64,000 bases of DNA from positions 2,075,672 through 2,139,671 of the forward strand of contig OX439127.1 in assembly GCA_949318235.1 (NCBI GenBank), read 5' to 3'. Below, piece after piece: positions 23,609 to 33,540 of the stretch (position 1 is the first letter of the stretch; each line of letters begins with the position of its first letter). The stretch is from Ecdyonurus torrentis (lineage: Eukaryota; Arthropoda; Insecta; Ephemeroptera; Heptageniidae). The notes beneath the pieces are model-generated. The model did not search any database, had not been told where the DNA came from, and worked only from the letters and a program-made list of their open reading frames with translations. The translations under genes were made by a program, and so were the position numbers.

Positions 23609-23995
23609 TATAAGGTGGTATTCACTTCAGTCCCCGACTTTTTAAAATTTTATTTAACCGTCGTATATTTTAACCACGTTTTTGTGCGTCTCCCAGAATG
23701 ATAAAAATATATCTCTGTTAACTAAAAGGTTTTCTTGCTTTTTCGGACCCCCTACCTACTTAAAATAGCATTAAAAATTGCTTAACTTCAGGGGCGTTTT
23801 CTGGTCCAATTTGTGTATTTTTATCTCAATTTTTTCGAATTTTTTCTATTTTTATTGATCTATCTGATGTCCACTGTATTGTATGCTGGAACTGAAGGGG
23901 AAATTATATAAAAAAAAAACATTTTTTATTTGCTAGCCAATATATCTCAAGTTTGGCACTTACAGGCGCAATATTAAACCAATAAATGTAACCAC
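23609..23995. mobile_element. Possible MITE with GGTGGT ends
   Basis: Left end TATAAGGTGGTATTCACTT and, reading inward from the right, TATAGGGTGGTTACATTT: an imperfect inverted pair about 385 bp apart with TA at each border. The interior is non-coding and slightly GC-richer than the flanks. I saw no second full copy in the window, so this rests on the ends only. Confidence 0.4.
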
Positions 23996-26265
23996 CCTAT
24001 ACCTACATCTTAATCTCAAGGAAGCAATTAAAAAAATATGTGTAAATTTCAATGCAGTGTTATTAATCTTATAGCTAAAATGTAGTTTTTTGTCTTAAAT
24101 TCTTGTTTACTTTCAATGCTCCCCAAGCTGATTACTTGTATTTTTGTATGATATAATCATTTAATTATTATTGATCACTAATTAAAATGTAATGCAATGT
24201 TTTCTACAACAAAATATATAAAAAAAGTTTAAATTATTTATTTTTTGTATTTTTTAAATTTTTAATGCCGATGTTCCCTTATTATAAGCATGTTTGCATA
24301 ATTAAATTTATGTAATTAAATAAGAAATTTTTGTATTAAAAAAAGTAATTAAAAGACATTAAACAACCAGGGAGAGTAAGATCAGTGGTAATGTTTTAAT
24401 AATAAAAAGGAAACGTATAAAAAAAAAGAAAGAAAGACAGAAAAAGAAAAATAAAAAAGGAAAACTTAAAGTTCAAAGTTAATGTGTTTATATTATATAA
24501 GTAAATTTAGTATTTGTTTTCTGATATACTTGGTCAAAAATAAGTGCATTATTTACCTAGCATAATTATTATGCTATATAAGTAATTTTTAGCACAATTT
24601 TCTTCAATATACTTTAACCTAGTTGGGAGGCAGAGAGAGACAGAGACAAAATTAGGTGCATGGTTAAAAAAATCAAGATTAAATATATTACATCATTTAA
24701 AACAAAATATTTCAAGAAATAATTCTAGAATAATCAAACAATTATTAGCTTATATTTTATTCATTGGGGTAAATAACTATATAAAAGATTATTTCACTTC
24801 TTCTAATAATAAATGGCAAATTCAAAATAAAATATCATCAACTGACATATGATGTCATTGTTTCAATAGAATATTTTAAAATTACAGTTCTTGAAATTGT
24901 TATATTTTACATAGAAAAGTAAAATATGTGAATGCATGTTTTTTTACAATGTTTTGCTGATGTAATACAAGTGGAATGTTTCCACATAGAAATCTCTAGA
25001 AGTTCTAACTGTCATTAAGCAGTTACGTCATCAGTAATATATAACTAAAAGTTTATAATGCACTATGGTATGTAGAAATGAGATCATTAGTATGTCGTCA
25101 GTTTTAGCTGTCATATTTAGTCTGCGTTGTCGTAACTGAAGCTAGGCTGGTGTCACTGCAGTCAAGTCACGTATTTGAGAGCTTAAATATTGTGTTTTAC
25201 CTTTGCATTTCAGTCTAAAATTTATTTTATATAATATAACTGCGCACTATAATGCAACTTTAGAATGTTATAGTAAACTGCATTACTGTATCATTCAAGA
25301 AGTTTTTATTTTATTCCAGACAACAAAGGAATAAAAAACAAATAATAAAAACAAATTGTACTGTATCAGTGATATTTACCCCCCGTCTAAAACCTTGGAA
25401 AAGTATATGATTGAAAAAATAATAATAATGAATTCTTTAAACCCGTTGCACATTCTTGCGCTTTGTCGCCATGTCTGTGGTGCCTAATGTATTGTCCAGC
25501 ATATAAGAAACATAATTTTTCCTCAATTGTGGGTAATTTTTTTTTGACAGGAAGCGTTTTTCTCATATTCTTATAGTTATTAGGAGCTAGAAATAAAGCT
25601 TTGATTGAGGTTTTAAGTTTTTTTTTTTTTTTTTAATTAATTATATAAATTTATTTCTTTGCATTTTTGTCCTTTTTTTGCGCAGAAAATATCATTACTA
25701 TACAGCACCGATCATTTTGTTCATTTTTTGTTAATGTATAGCGATAACGATAACTATTATGAAATTATTAATCGATAACCGAATATCGTATAGTCATACG
25801 CACGCACTAATCGTAAATATGATAGTCGAACCCAAGACTGCAGACCCTCCAAGATGCAAAGCTACACGTGTCAGATAAATATTTGCAGTCTCTCACGCTC
25901 GCACACAGAAAATGACTCAGACTTCCAAAGAACATAAATACAAAACTTTTATGTGCAGATATTTTATTTGTATTTGCAATAATCGTAAAACTAAATTTAA
26001 TTAAATAAAAATTATCAATATTTCTTTTTTTAATAATGGTAGTAAAAATTTTAATTAAAGTATCTCAGAAAATAATTAACTTTTATTTTATTACCAACTG
26101 TAATAACTTAAAGTTAATTTTCAAAATTATTTGTTTTATTTTATTTTATTACTTCCTTTATTAATAGAAGTATATATATTCTATAGAAATAACGAATTTT
26201 TCTACCCTTTTCACATAAACTTTTTATCAATATTTATCAACGTTATTTATTATGAATCTGCAACT
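23996..26265. other. AT-rich DNA without a recognisable gene
   Basis: Contains poly-purine patches (24420-24475) and several homopolymer runs. No coding frame, splice pattern or repeat family was identified. Confidence 0.5.
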
Positions 26266-26266
26266 G

Positions 26267-26270
<4 letters not shown>

Positions 26271-26309
<39 letters not shown>

Positions 26310-26331
26310 TCTCTCTCTCTCTCTCTCTCAC
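26271..26331. repeat. (CT)n microsatellite
   Basis: About 30 CT units broken by one CA near 26303. Confidence 0.95.
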
Positions 26332-26439
26332 ACTTGTTATTAATCTGATGAATTCCTTTTTTGGTTTACTTTAAATTTACTTGGTTTAAAACAGTCCGCA
26401 GTGTTCACTCATATGAAACTCGTAGTTTGAGTGACAATT

Positions 26440-26757
26440 ACATTGAGAATTAACGTTTATCACTTAGTAAAAGGGGCCCAGAATACTGTATTCCTTATCT
26501 ATATAATGTGCTACGATCTAGTATTAAACAACGTGAACCATATTTATTATTTAAGAAAACAGTACAAAAATACCCACTGGAAAATATGTTTTACAGTGTA
26601 TCTGATTATTTAGCAGTAAATAATGTCACATATAATTGATCTTAAATGGGACATAGTTTGCTCTAAATTTTATTGTATTTTGCTGTATGTATGATGTGTT
26701 TTGACTTGACTTGTTCTAAGCTGTAAAGACATGCAACGTAATAAAATCTTATATTTT
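26440..26757 (+). mobile_element. LINE 3' end, copy 2 (ORF2 tail plus 3' UTR)
   Basis: The frame from about 26469 reads KRGPEYCIPYLYNVLRSS, then an LLFKKTVQKYPLEN segment and YSVSDYLAVNN. This is the GPE-x-IP...FKK-hydrophobic C-terminal tail found after the reverse transcriptase of Jockey/CR1/RTE-like non-LTR retrotransposons. The 3' UTR ends in TAAAGACATGCAACGTAATAAAAT. Severely 5'-truncated, as is normal for LINE copies. Copies at 1660-2200 and 45640-45885 share the end. Confidence 0.7.
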
Positions 26758-27902
26758 ATATATATTTTATGCCAAAAGAGCGGTAAAATTATATTTTAGC
26801 AGAATAGTCTCCAAAAATTGAAAATTGTTGAAAATTAGTGTTTGAAATTGATGTATAGCTTAAAAATGATTTTATTAGTAACTTGTCTAAAGTTATCTGT
26901 TTCTGTTTGCTGAAGTATCTCATAGAGAATGCTTTCAAAAATCAAAAAGTTCAATATAAGTCTTGATATTACTGTCTAAAAGAAGTAAAAAAGTCAATAA
27001 TTTTAGTAATCAGTCTTCCTGTTTCAGTGTCTAAAATAGAAAAAGAAAAAAAAACTTTTCTCACAATCGTTACTAAAAACATAATATTTAAATTGTTAAG
27101 TTATAATTGTATTAGAAATATTGAAATACAACATTAAAGGTAAAATAGTCCGAAAAAAATCTGAAAGTCTAAAATAGTTGAAGCAGCGTAGCTACACCTT
27201 ACCATGCGTACCATCAGAAATGTTGGTTGTGATTTACACTACCCACCTACCTATTGGTACCAATCACTAATATTCCTATGACCCTTTCCCATAATTGCCG
27301 CCCTTAGCTGAAACAATGTAACTACTGCCATCTAGAGAGAATTTTTGGGGGTGTTGATAGAGGGCGCTAGCAGACAGGAAGGGGGAGAGGATGCCATGAG
27401 GGAGAAAATGGTGATGTTGTAATACATAATAATCAGAAGAGCATTTTTTTATACATTTGCAATACAATTGATGCCACTCAGGTCGAGTAAGGGTTAATTA
27501 TAATAACAAATAAGTAAGGACAAGAATAGGATATAAATTGCAGGTTAGAACAAAAAAGTAGCTAGGATGTTTAGACATATCAAATAGCTCAGGAGAACTA
27601 CCAGAAAGTTCTTTTGTGCTATAGGTATTCTCAAGGTTAGGGATAGGATAGCCTTTCACTTTATGGTAGTATAGTGAAATTGTAAATAATAAATATTTCT
27701 AAATTTTATTATAAATTTATTGGTCTAATTCATATAATATTCCTACCTTAATAATAAAATAAGTTATATTATATTAAGACGTGGAGTCCAGATATAAGTC
27801 AAGGTTAAGGCCCCAAAAAAGAAGGAAAGTCTTACATAGGAAAAAGCTCCACAATATTTTGTTCAGAACGTTAAGTCAACTAGGTAATCTAAAACAGGAG
27901 CA
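26758..27902. other. Spacer before gag remnant; possible LTR or leader
   Basis: No protein motif. Base composition becomes GC-richer at 27180-27480, with a GCCATCTAGAGAGAATT and GAGGGCGCTAGCAG pair. The stretch 27775-27902 just before the gag start could be the leader of the LTR element. I could not identify a repeated LTR or a primer-binding site. Confidence 0.35.
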
Positions 27903-29478
27903 ATGACAGGTATAAGTATAGGTAGGGGTCGAACTCGAACCCGAGGTGACTCTGTGTCCTCGAGGCCTCCCCACCCGGGGAACTACCACTCGTTAGAGCA
28001 TAGCCTGGCCACCACAATGGCACGACGGGTGAGTCATAGTAGTGCCCTCGCGAGACCTACAACTAGCGAGGAGGCATACCATGAGCATAGTCTAGAAAAG
28101 TCTAATGTAAAGATTGAAGAGTATCTAAACACAAGAGATTTAGTTGAGGAAGAACGCAAGATTTTTGGTCAAGCTAGGGAAGCTGCGAAACAAATGAAAC
28201 AACTGGAAATTGCAGTGGAGAAACTGAAGAATAATAATATAGCTAAGACTTTAGAAGAAGTGAATACTAGAGCCGAAACTACACGGACGTTAACCGAGAC
28301 GGAACGTGGATTAGTAACACAAAGGGTGAAAACAGTAGCGGAGAAGAGCCGCAAGCTAGAAGAAACTATTTTTTACGCTAGATTCTTAAGTAGCGCAACA
28401 AGAAGTATCAATCAAAGGAGTCCAACAGAAGATGGAGCAGCAACAAATGTACCTCCAAAATCAGGAGGAACAAATACATTTGTTAAGAGAAGACAATAAG
28501 AAAATAAGAAGAGCCATGGAAGAAATGTACGCAAGAAAAGCAGCACGTGGGGGAAATAATAAGCTCGGGGGACAGAAAGCAGCTAGTCTAAGACCACCTA
28601 ACATCAATTATTAACTAACGTCCTATGGAGGTACAGACCAAGAAGATCCCAGAAAATATTTGCAAGAGCAAGAGGTACTGATGCACAATGGAAATTACGC
28701 TGTGGTGTTTTGGGTAAGCACGGTAGCCGGTAAACTGAAGGGAGAGGCGGCTACCTGGTGGAAGGGTATCACAGACAAGGACCTTACCTGGGAAGTGTTC
28801 CAAGAGAAACTCTTGGCTCGTTTTGATTCTGCCAGCATTGGGGAAAATATTAGGAATGACTATACCACCACCCGACAGGCAGAGGACGAGACAGTGGACA
28901 CCTTCCGGCGGAATAAAGAAAAACTATTTATCCGAACATCATCTAGAGGGGCCCAAATCACCACGGAAGATATGAATACCTTCCTTGAGTTCATGGATGG
29001 GTGTCGGCTGGGAACTAGAGGTGTAAATGATGTTGAAACTTTCATCGATGTCACCTCCTCTATAGAACAAGATATGAAAAGTACTTTATCCTTTGAACGC
29101 CTACTACTCTCCCCAACACCTGTACGCAAGAACGGAAAGAAGGAACAAACTAATGGCAACCCTCCATCAGGTTGGCCCCAAAAAGGATACTAAGGTAGCA
29201 AAGGTGGACCCATCCCACTAGCAAGCAGAAGACTCCCATGTATACCTAATACCCAACAACCACCACCCCCGACGATGAACCCATTCTTAAACCCACCCCC
29301 GTTCATCCTTCCTATGCCTGGTTTTCAAGCTAGCGGACCGATGAGATGTTTTGTATGCAATAGTCCAGCTCATTTGGCCAAATTTTGTGATGCTGGTTAA
29401 AATAATCAACAGGGAAACGAACGGGGAAGGAGGAGCAATCAAGGGCCTTCTCCACTTCCATCCAGCAATGGCCTTCAG
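27903..29478 (+). pseudogene. gag: LTR-retrotransposon Gag, decayed
   Basis: The first frame (from 27903) starts MTGISIGRGRTRTRG and includes Glu/Lys-rich likely coiled coil (KIFGQAREAAKQMKQLEIAV). A frameshift around 28370-28430 moves to a second frame with more coiled coil (MEQQQMYLQNQEEQIHLL). After a TAA at 28612 the same frame has the retrotransposon gag domain: DPRKYLQEQE, AGKLKGEAATWWKGI, TWEVFQEKLLARF, ETVDTFRRNKEKLF. After a TAA at 29191 there is a CCHC zinc knuckle CFVCNSPAHLAKFC (29347) and another stop at 29398. This order is typical for Ty3/gypsy-type Gag. No protease, RT or integrase of this element follows, so only gag survives next to the Polinton. Confidence 0.8.
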
Positions 29479-30040
29479 TAATCCCAAAAGTAAAGCAAGA
29501 AACTGTTTCCATATTACCCTTTACCCCTACTTCAATACTGAAACCCCTTCCCACTGAAGCAAGAAAAAATCAAACACCCCGTACATCAATCTCAGAACAA
29601 CTTGAGGAATGTCGACGGAAGTATGTCACGTTCCGCGAGCAAGACAAACCTCCCTTTCCTCAGCCAAAAATCATCTACCCCACCCCAACATTCGTCCCCT
29701 ACCAAGAAGAGAAAGAAGCCCCAACCTGTTAAAGAAGTAACGCCTAAGAAACTGAAGTGCTGGAGCTTCAATCCCAAGATATTTTCGACAACCTCTTCCC
29801 CTTTCCATAATAAGCCCAAAATCCTTTAATTTGCCTCCGTGAGTGATAATCAAGCCCCAACTTAAGTACCCTACCGAGATACTTACCGCCATGAAGATTC
29901 CCCGACAGCTCCCAAGCGCCGCCTTCAGCACAATGCAAACTGCTGAAGCGCCCCGGCATGAGTCGCCCAGCCCTCTTGCTGGTTGCGTGTCAACAACAGG
30001 TCTTAACGCGTGGTTTCAGCATGTGCGACCAACCATGTCA
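29479..30040 (+). other. Pro-rich coding-like tail and junction to Polinton B
   Basis: One frame has ISEQLEECRRKYVTFREQD and PKIIYPTPTFVPYQEEKEA, plausibly the end of the gag product or a gag-pol linker. Composition is clearly GC-richer than in the following Polinton. The change to Polinton-type sequence occurs at about 30040-30060. No direct or inverted repeat marks the junction. Confidence 0.4.
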
Positions 30041-30417
30041 CCCTCCCTGAAAGCAAATCACGTTTGGCAGGATTTCTGGGATCTTGGTTTAGAAGAATTA
30101 TTCCTTTGTTTAAAAGTTCAGCTAAAGCAATAGGTTCCCAAGCGTTAAGTTCTGGCTTCAGTGTTTTGAGAGATGTTGTTAATGGTAAACCAATAAAAGA
30201 AAGCGTAGGGGATCGACTTAATGAAGCTGGTCAAAATTTAAGTCTAAAGGCTTCAAATAAAATAAAATCAATGATGGGAAATGGATATAAGAAAAGAAAA
30301 AAACCTAAGAGACGTCAGTCTGCATCTACTGTCAAGAGAGGACAGGTCAGAAAAAAGACAACAAAGAGAAGGTCTAAGCGCCGAAAAAAGAAAAGAGTGT
30401 TGGATATATTTACATAA
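30010..30417 (+). CDS. Polinton B minor core/pVI-like protein
   Basis: Family of small Polinton proteins with an N-terminal amphipathic segment (AGFLGSWFRRIIPLFKSSAK), a middle region (SVLRDVVNGKPIKESVGDRL) and a strongly basic tail (YKKRKKPKRRQS, KRRSKRRKKKR). In the related adenovirus protein VI the amphipathic helix acts on membranes and the protein lines the capsid; the same role here is inference. The frame is open to TAA at 30415-30417. The first ~13 codons belong to the upstream sequence, so the original start is lost or lies near 30049. Its stop overlaps the capsid gene start as TAATG. Confidence 0.65.
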   Translation: MVSACATNHVTLPESKSRLAGFLGSWFRRIIPLFKSSAKAIGSQALSSGFSVLRDVVNGKPIKESVGDRLNEAGQNLSLKASNKIKSMMGNGYKKRKKPKRRQSASTVKRGQVRKKTTKRRSKRRKKKRVLDIFT

Positions 30418-31716
30418 TGACAAGTCAAAATATGAATGTTATTAAAGGTATGCCTGGGGAATTAGATATTTTTGAAAAACCAATTATGCAGACAGCAATA
30501 TTGGGTGGGAATTACTGTCAATATAAACCTACAACGGCAATAACTGATTCCAGCCAGATTGAGTTTAGATTAGTTGGTTCTGGAGATAATTACTTAGATC
30601 TTTCAAAGACAATAATGAACTTAAAATTACAAGTTGTAAAAGATGATGACTCAGCGTATGCTGCAACTGATGAAATTACTTTAATTAACAATATATTTGA
30701 CTCTGTTTTTTCAGATGTTAAAGTTGAATTTAACCAGAAGCAAGTCTCCGATTAAAAAAAACCTTTATCACTATAGATCTTATATTGAAGATTTATTAAA
30801 CTTGAATGAAGTTGCCAAGAGTAGTCACCTTACATCAAGTTTCTTTTACCAGGATGAACCTGGAAAACATGATGATGGGTCAAATACAGCTACTTTTAAA
30901 AAATTTGAATTGACAAAAGGTTCAAAAATAATTGACTTAGCAGGAAAATTTCATAGTGATTTATTTAATATTAACAAATTTCTATTAGACGAAATAGATG
31001 TACGCTTTGTGTTCGTTAAAAACAAGCCGGAAATAGTATTGATTAAAGGAGATGAAGTGGCAAAAGGAAAAGTAAAGATCGTTGATGCAACGTTGTGGGT
31101 TCGTCTAGTAAAAATAAACCCCTCAATTTTATTAGGTCATGCAAATAGTTTAAATAAGTATACTGCAAAGTATCCGTATAAACGTGTAGAAATGTTAAAT
31201 CATACAATCCCCCAAGGAACCCAGCAACATATTTTAGAAAATTTGTTTTTGGGACAGCTGCCAACACGTATAATAATAGGTATGGTAACTCATAAAGCGT
31301 TTTCAGGAAATTACAAACTTTCACCTTTTAACTTCCAACATTTTAATTTAAATTACTTATCAGTATTCAGAAATGGTGAGCAAATAAATAGTAGACCATA
31401 TACACCTTCATTTGGCGATAACTCAAGTTTTGCTGTTCCTTACTTACAATCGTTTTTGAATACAGGTAATGCATTAGTTGATGATGGCTACTGTGTTTCA
31501 ATGGATGATTGGAAAAAAGGATATGTTTTGTTTCCATTTGACTTTACTCCAAATTTCAGTGCAAATGAACAATATTAGTGTTTACAACAGCAAGGAAATA
31601 TAAGAATTGAGCTTGGATTTAAAGAAGCACTAACAGAACCATTTACTATAGTAATATACAGTGAATTTAGATCAATTTTACAAATTGATAAAAATCGAGA
31701 ATGTATGTTAGAATAA
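30417..31716 (+). pseudogene. Polinton B major capsid protein (double jelly-roll), one frameshift and one stop
   Basis: Begins in the TAATG overlap with the preceding gene. The N-terminal part has GELDIFEKPIMQTAILGG, a QIEFRLVGSGDNYLDLS segment and DSVFSDVKVEFN: the diagnostic start of Polinton capsid proteins (ELD-F--P-QT; GxGxDYLDLxxT). A frameshift near 30735-30760 is followed by a long frame (SYIEDLLN, DEIDVRFVFVKN, NHTIPQGTQQHILENLFLGQ, NYLSVFRNGEQI, FDFTPNF). A TAG at 31576 is followed in frame by IRIELGFKEALTEPFTIVIY, the end of the second jelly roll, to TAA at 31714. Total about 432 codons, near family size. It would build the hexon-like capsomers of the predicted icosahedral virion. 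Confidence 0.85.
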
Positions 31717-31763
31717 TATAAAAGAAGAGAACTTTTATAAAATTTCACAATCGCATCTCTACA

Positions 31764-32183
31764 ATGGATGGGGCATCATTGCTGCAAGTTTTAAATTGTG
31801 CTAACAAACACATTAAAAAAAAGCATTTTGTTGGTGTTTATGCTTCAGATCTGATTCCTAACAATTTAAAGTATCCCGCAGCAATTATATCCAACACAGA
31901 TGATAGCAGCAAACCTGGTAAGCATTGGGTTGCTTTTTATATTTCTAAAGCTAAATCTTTAGAGTATTTTAATTCTTAAGGTTTGCCTCTAATTTACACT
32001 GACCACTTAAATTTCATTAGTTCTAAATATTCTGTTTTTAAACATAATCTAATGACAATCTAAGGACCTTATTCAAAAGCCTGTGGACAGTATTGTCTTC
32101 CTTTTTTAATTGCAAGAATGAATGGAAAATCAATGAAAAATTTTCAGAATTTCTTTTCAAACAAACACAAGCACAACGATTAG
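31764..32183 (+). pseudogene. Polinton B adenain-like cysteine protease, two in-frame stops
   Basis: About 140 codons in one frame, starting MDGASLLQVL. The catalytic His lies in GKHWVAFYIS (about residue 53) and the catalytic Cys in KACGQYCLPFL (near 32090), with LPLIYTDH between. The acidic residue expected after YF is Asn (EYFNS), so one catalytic position is altered. Stops at 31977 and 32061 are both TAA, consistent with C-to-T decay of CAA codons. The family matures capsid proteins by cutting after Gly-Gly-type sites. It follows the capsid gene by 47 bp. Confidence 0.8.
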
Positions 32184-32303
32184 TTAGTTGTTACGTTATT
32201 AAACAATATTAAAAAGAAATGGTGTTTAGAACATAATAGTTCAAAAAAATACCGTAAGGGGCAGCAGATTTTGAAAATTTCCCACTAGATGTCGTAGTAC
32301 GGC

Positions 32304-32311
32304 TATATAAG
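32304..32311 (+). promoter_or_regulatory. TATA box for the gene at 32378
   Basis: CTATATAAGC lies 67-74 bp ahead of the ATG and about 120 bp after the protease stop, a good spacing for an RNA polymerase II core promoter. Confidence 0.5.
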
Positions 32312-32377
32312 CTTTTGATACCAACACAGAGAAACACAAACCATACGTTTATTTAGTGAATACATACGATACTAACA

Positions 32378-33121
32378 ATGAATTTCAAGAATAGTAAACG
32401 ATTCGTTCCTTACTTCAAGTGTCCCAAAGAAAGTTTGAAGAAGACACCTGAAGTTCCAGCTACTCCGAAACCTGCTGAAGTTTGTCGTCGAGTTTACTTT
32501 TTAAATCATTGTGGCTCAAAACTACTTTTTATTGCTTATGATGTAAATCAAGACTTTGCTCCGATTATTACTATTGAAAAAACGGGTGGCTTCGGCGTTC
32601 GTATGAGTGAAGAAGGATTTTTGATGCTACTATCATCGAGTGATTACATATCTGAGTACTTTGAGACAGATGATAAGAAGGAAAGGCGAGATGTCGTTTC
32701 ACTAAGCTCAAACGAAGTGATGGAATTTAAACAGCAATGGGGAAGAAACTTGGTAAGAATCAAATCTCTACATTAAGAAAAAGATCAAGTGACAATTGCA
32801 AGAGCTACTTGAAAAGGTCTTAAGAAGTTGCTTCCATTGTGTTCTCTCATGCTTGAAAAAATGAGACAATTCAGACCTGAACTGCAAAAACTATTTGTTG
32901 CAAGTGTTAAACTTCTTAAATCCAACGTGCCTTTGGAATATACTGTACTGAACTCTCCTTTTGTAAACTTTGAACAAGTTATACAAGTAGTGAATAAATT
33001 AAACTTCTCAGAAATTGAGTATGAACATCCGCAAACCAACTATTTTGATGTTCAGGAAATTTTCCTTGAACTTACAACACTATGTAATCAAGAACTGTTT
33101 GCTTACATGTATTATGTTTAA
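32378..33121 (+). pseudogene. Polinton B gene of unknown function, two in-frame stops
   Basis: Starts MNFKNSKRFVPYFKCPKE, followed by a Pro-rich segment, a compact domain (RRVYFLNHCGSKLLFIAYDV, IITIEKTGGFGVRMSEEGFL, MLLSSSDYISEYF), and VSLSSNEVMEFKQQWG. After stops at 32774 and 32813 the same frame continues with PLCSLMLEKMRQFRPELQKL and an acidic-aromatic C terminus to 33121, about 247 codons in all. The middle beta-rich segment followed by GFGVRMSEEGF-type text reminded me of small nucleic-acid-binding folds, but that is only an impression. Its own TATA box suggests separate transcription. It converges on the polymerase gene. Confidence 0.55.
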
Positions 33122-33540
33122 ATCTATCTGTATGCTGTGTGTTTAAGTGTGTTTTTTTAAAATTAAATAACAATAAAAAGAAAAAAGTTGTATTATTTGT
33201 ATATGTTTAAGTTCCTTTAATATTAGTTAGCATAGATGTTTAGTAAAAATTGTTAAAAATAAAGTAATAGTTGTTTAAATATAATTTTTTAGGTTATTAA
33301 ATAATATATAGAATTTTTTACTTAGAATAAATATTTCTAAATAATTTCAATTATGAAACATTATTATTATTTTAGATAATAACGGATTTTATTATATAAA
33401 AAATATATATATTTTTTAGTAAAAAAAATATTTTTAAAAATATAGTTAAGTTATTTTTAAGGTTAAATAAAAACAAAACATTTTTTCTTTATTACATTTT
33501 TTTATTTTGATAGAAAAAAAAACATTTTACAAAACTTATT
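33122..33540. other. Convergent intergenic spacer
   Basis: AT-rich, no frame. AATAAAAAG near 33171 (plus strand) can serve as polyadenylation signal for the upstream gene. Homopolymer A/T tracts fill the rest up to the polymerase stop. Confidence 0.4.

Noticed and set aside
28615..30131. Minus-strand frames opposite gag
   Set aside because: Shadows in a locally GC-richer stretch; the plus-strand frames carry the gag domain and the zinc knuckle.
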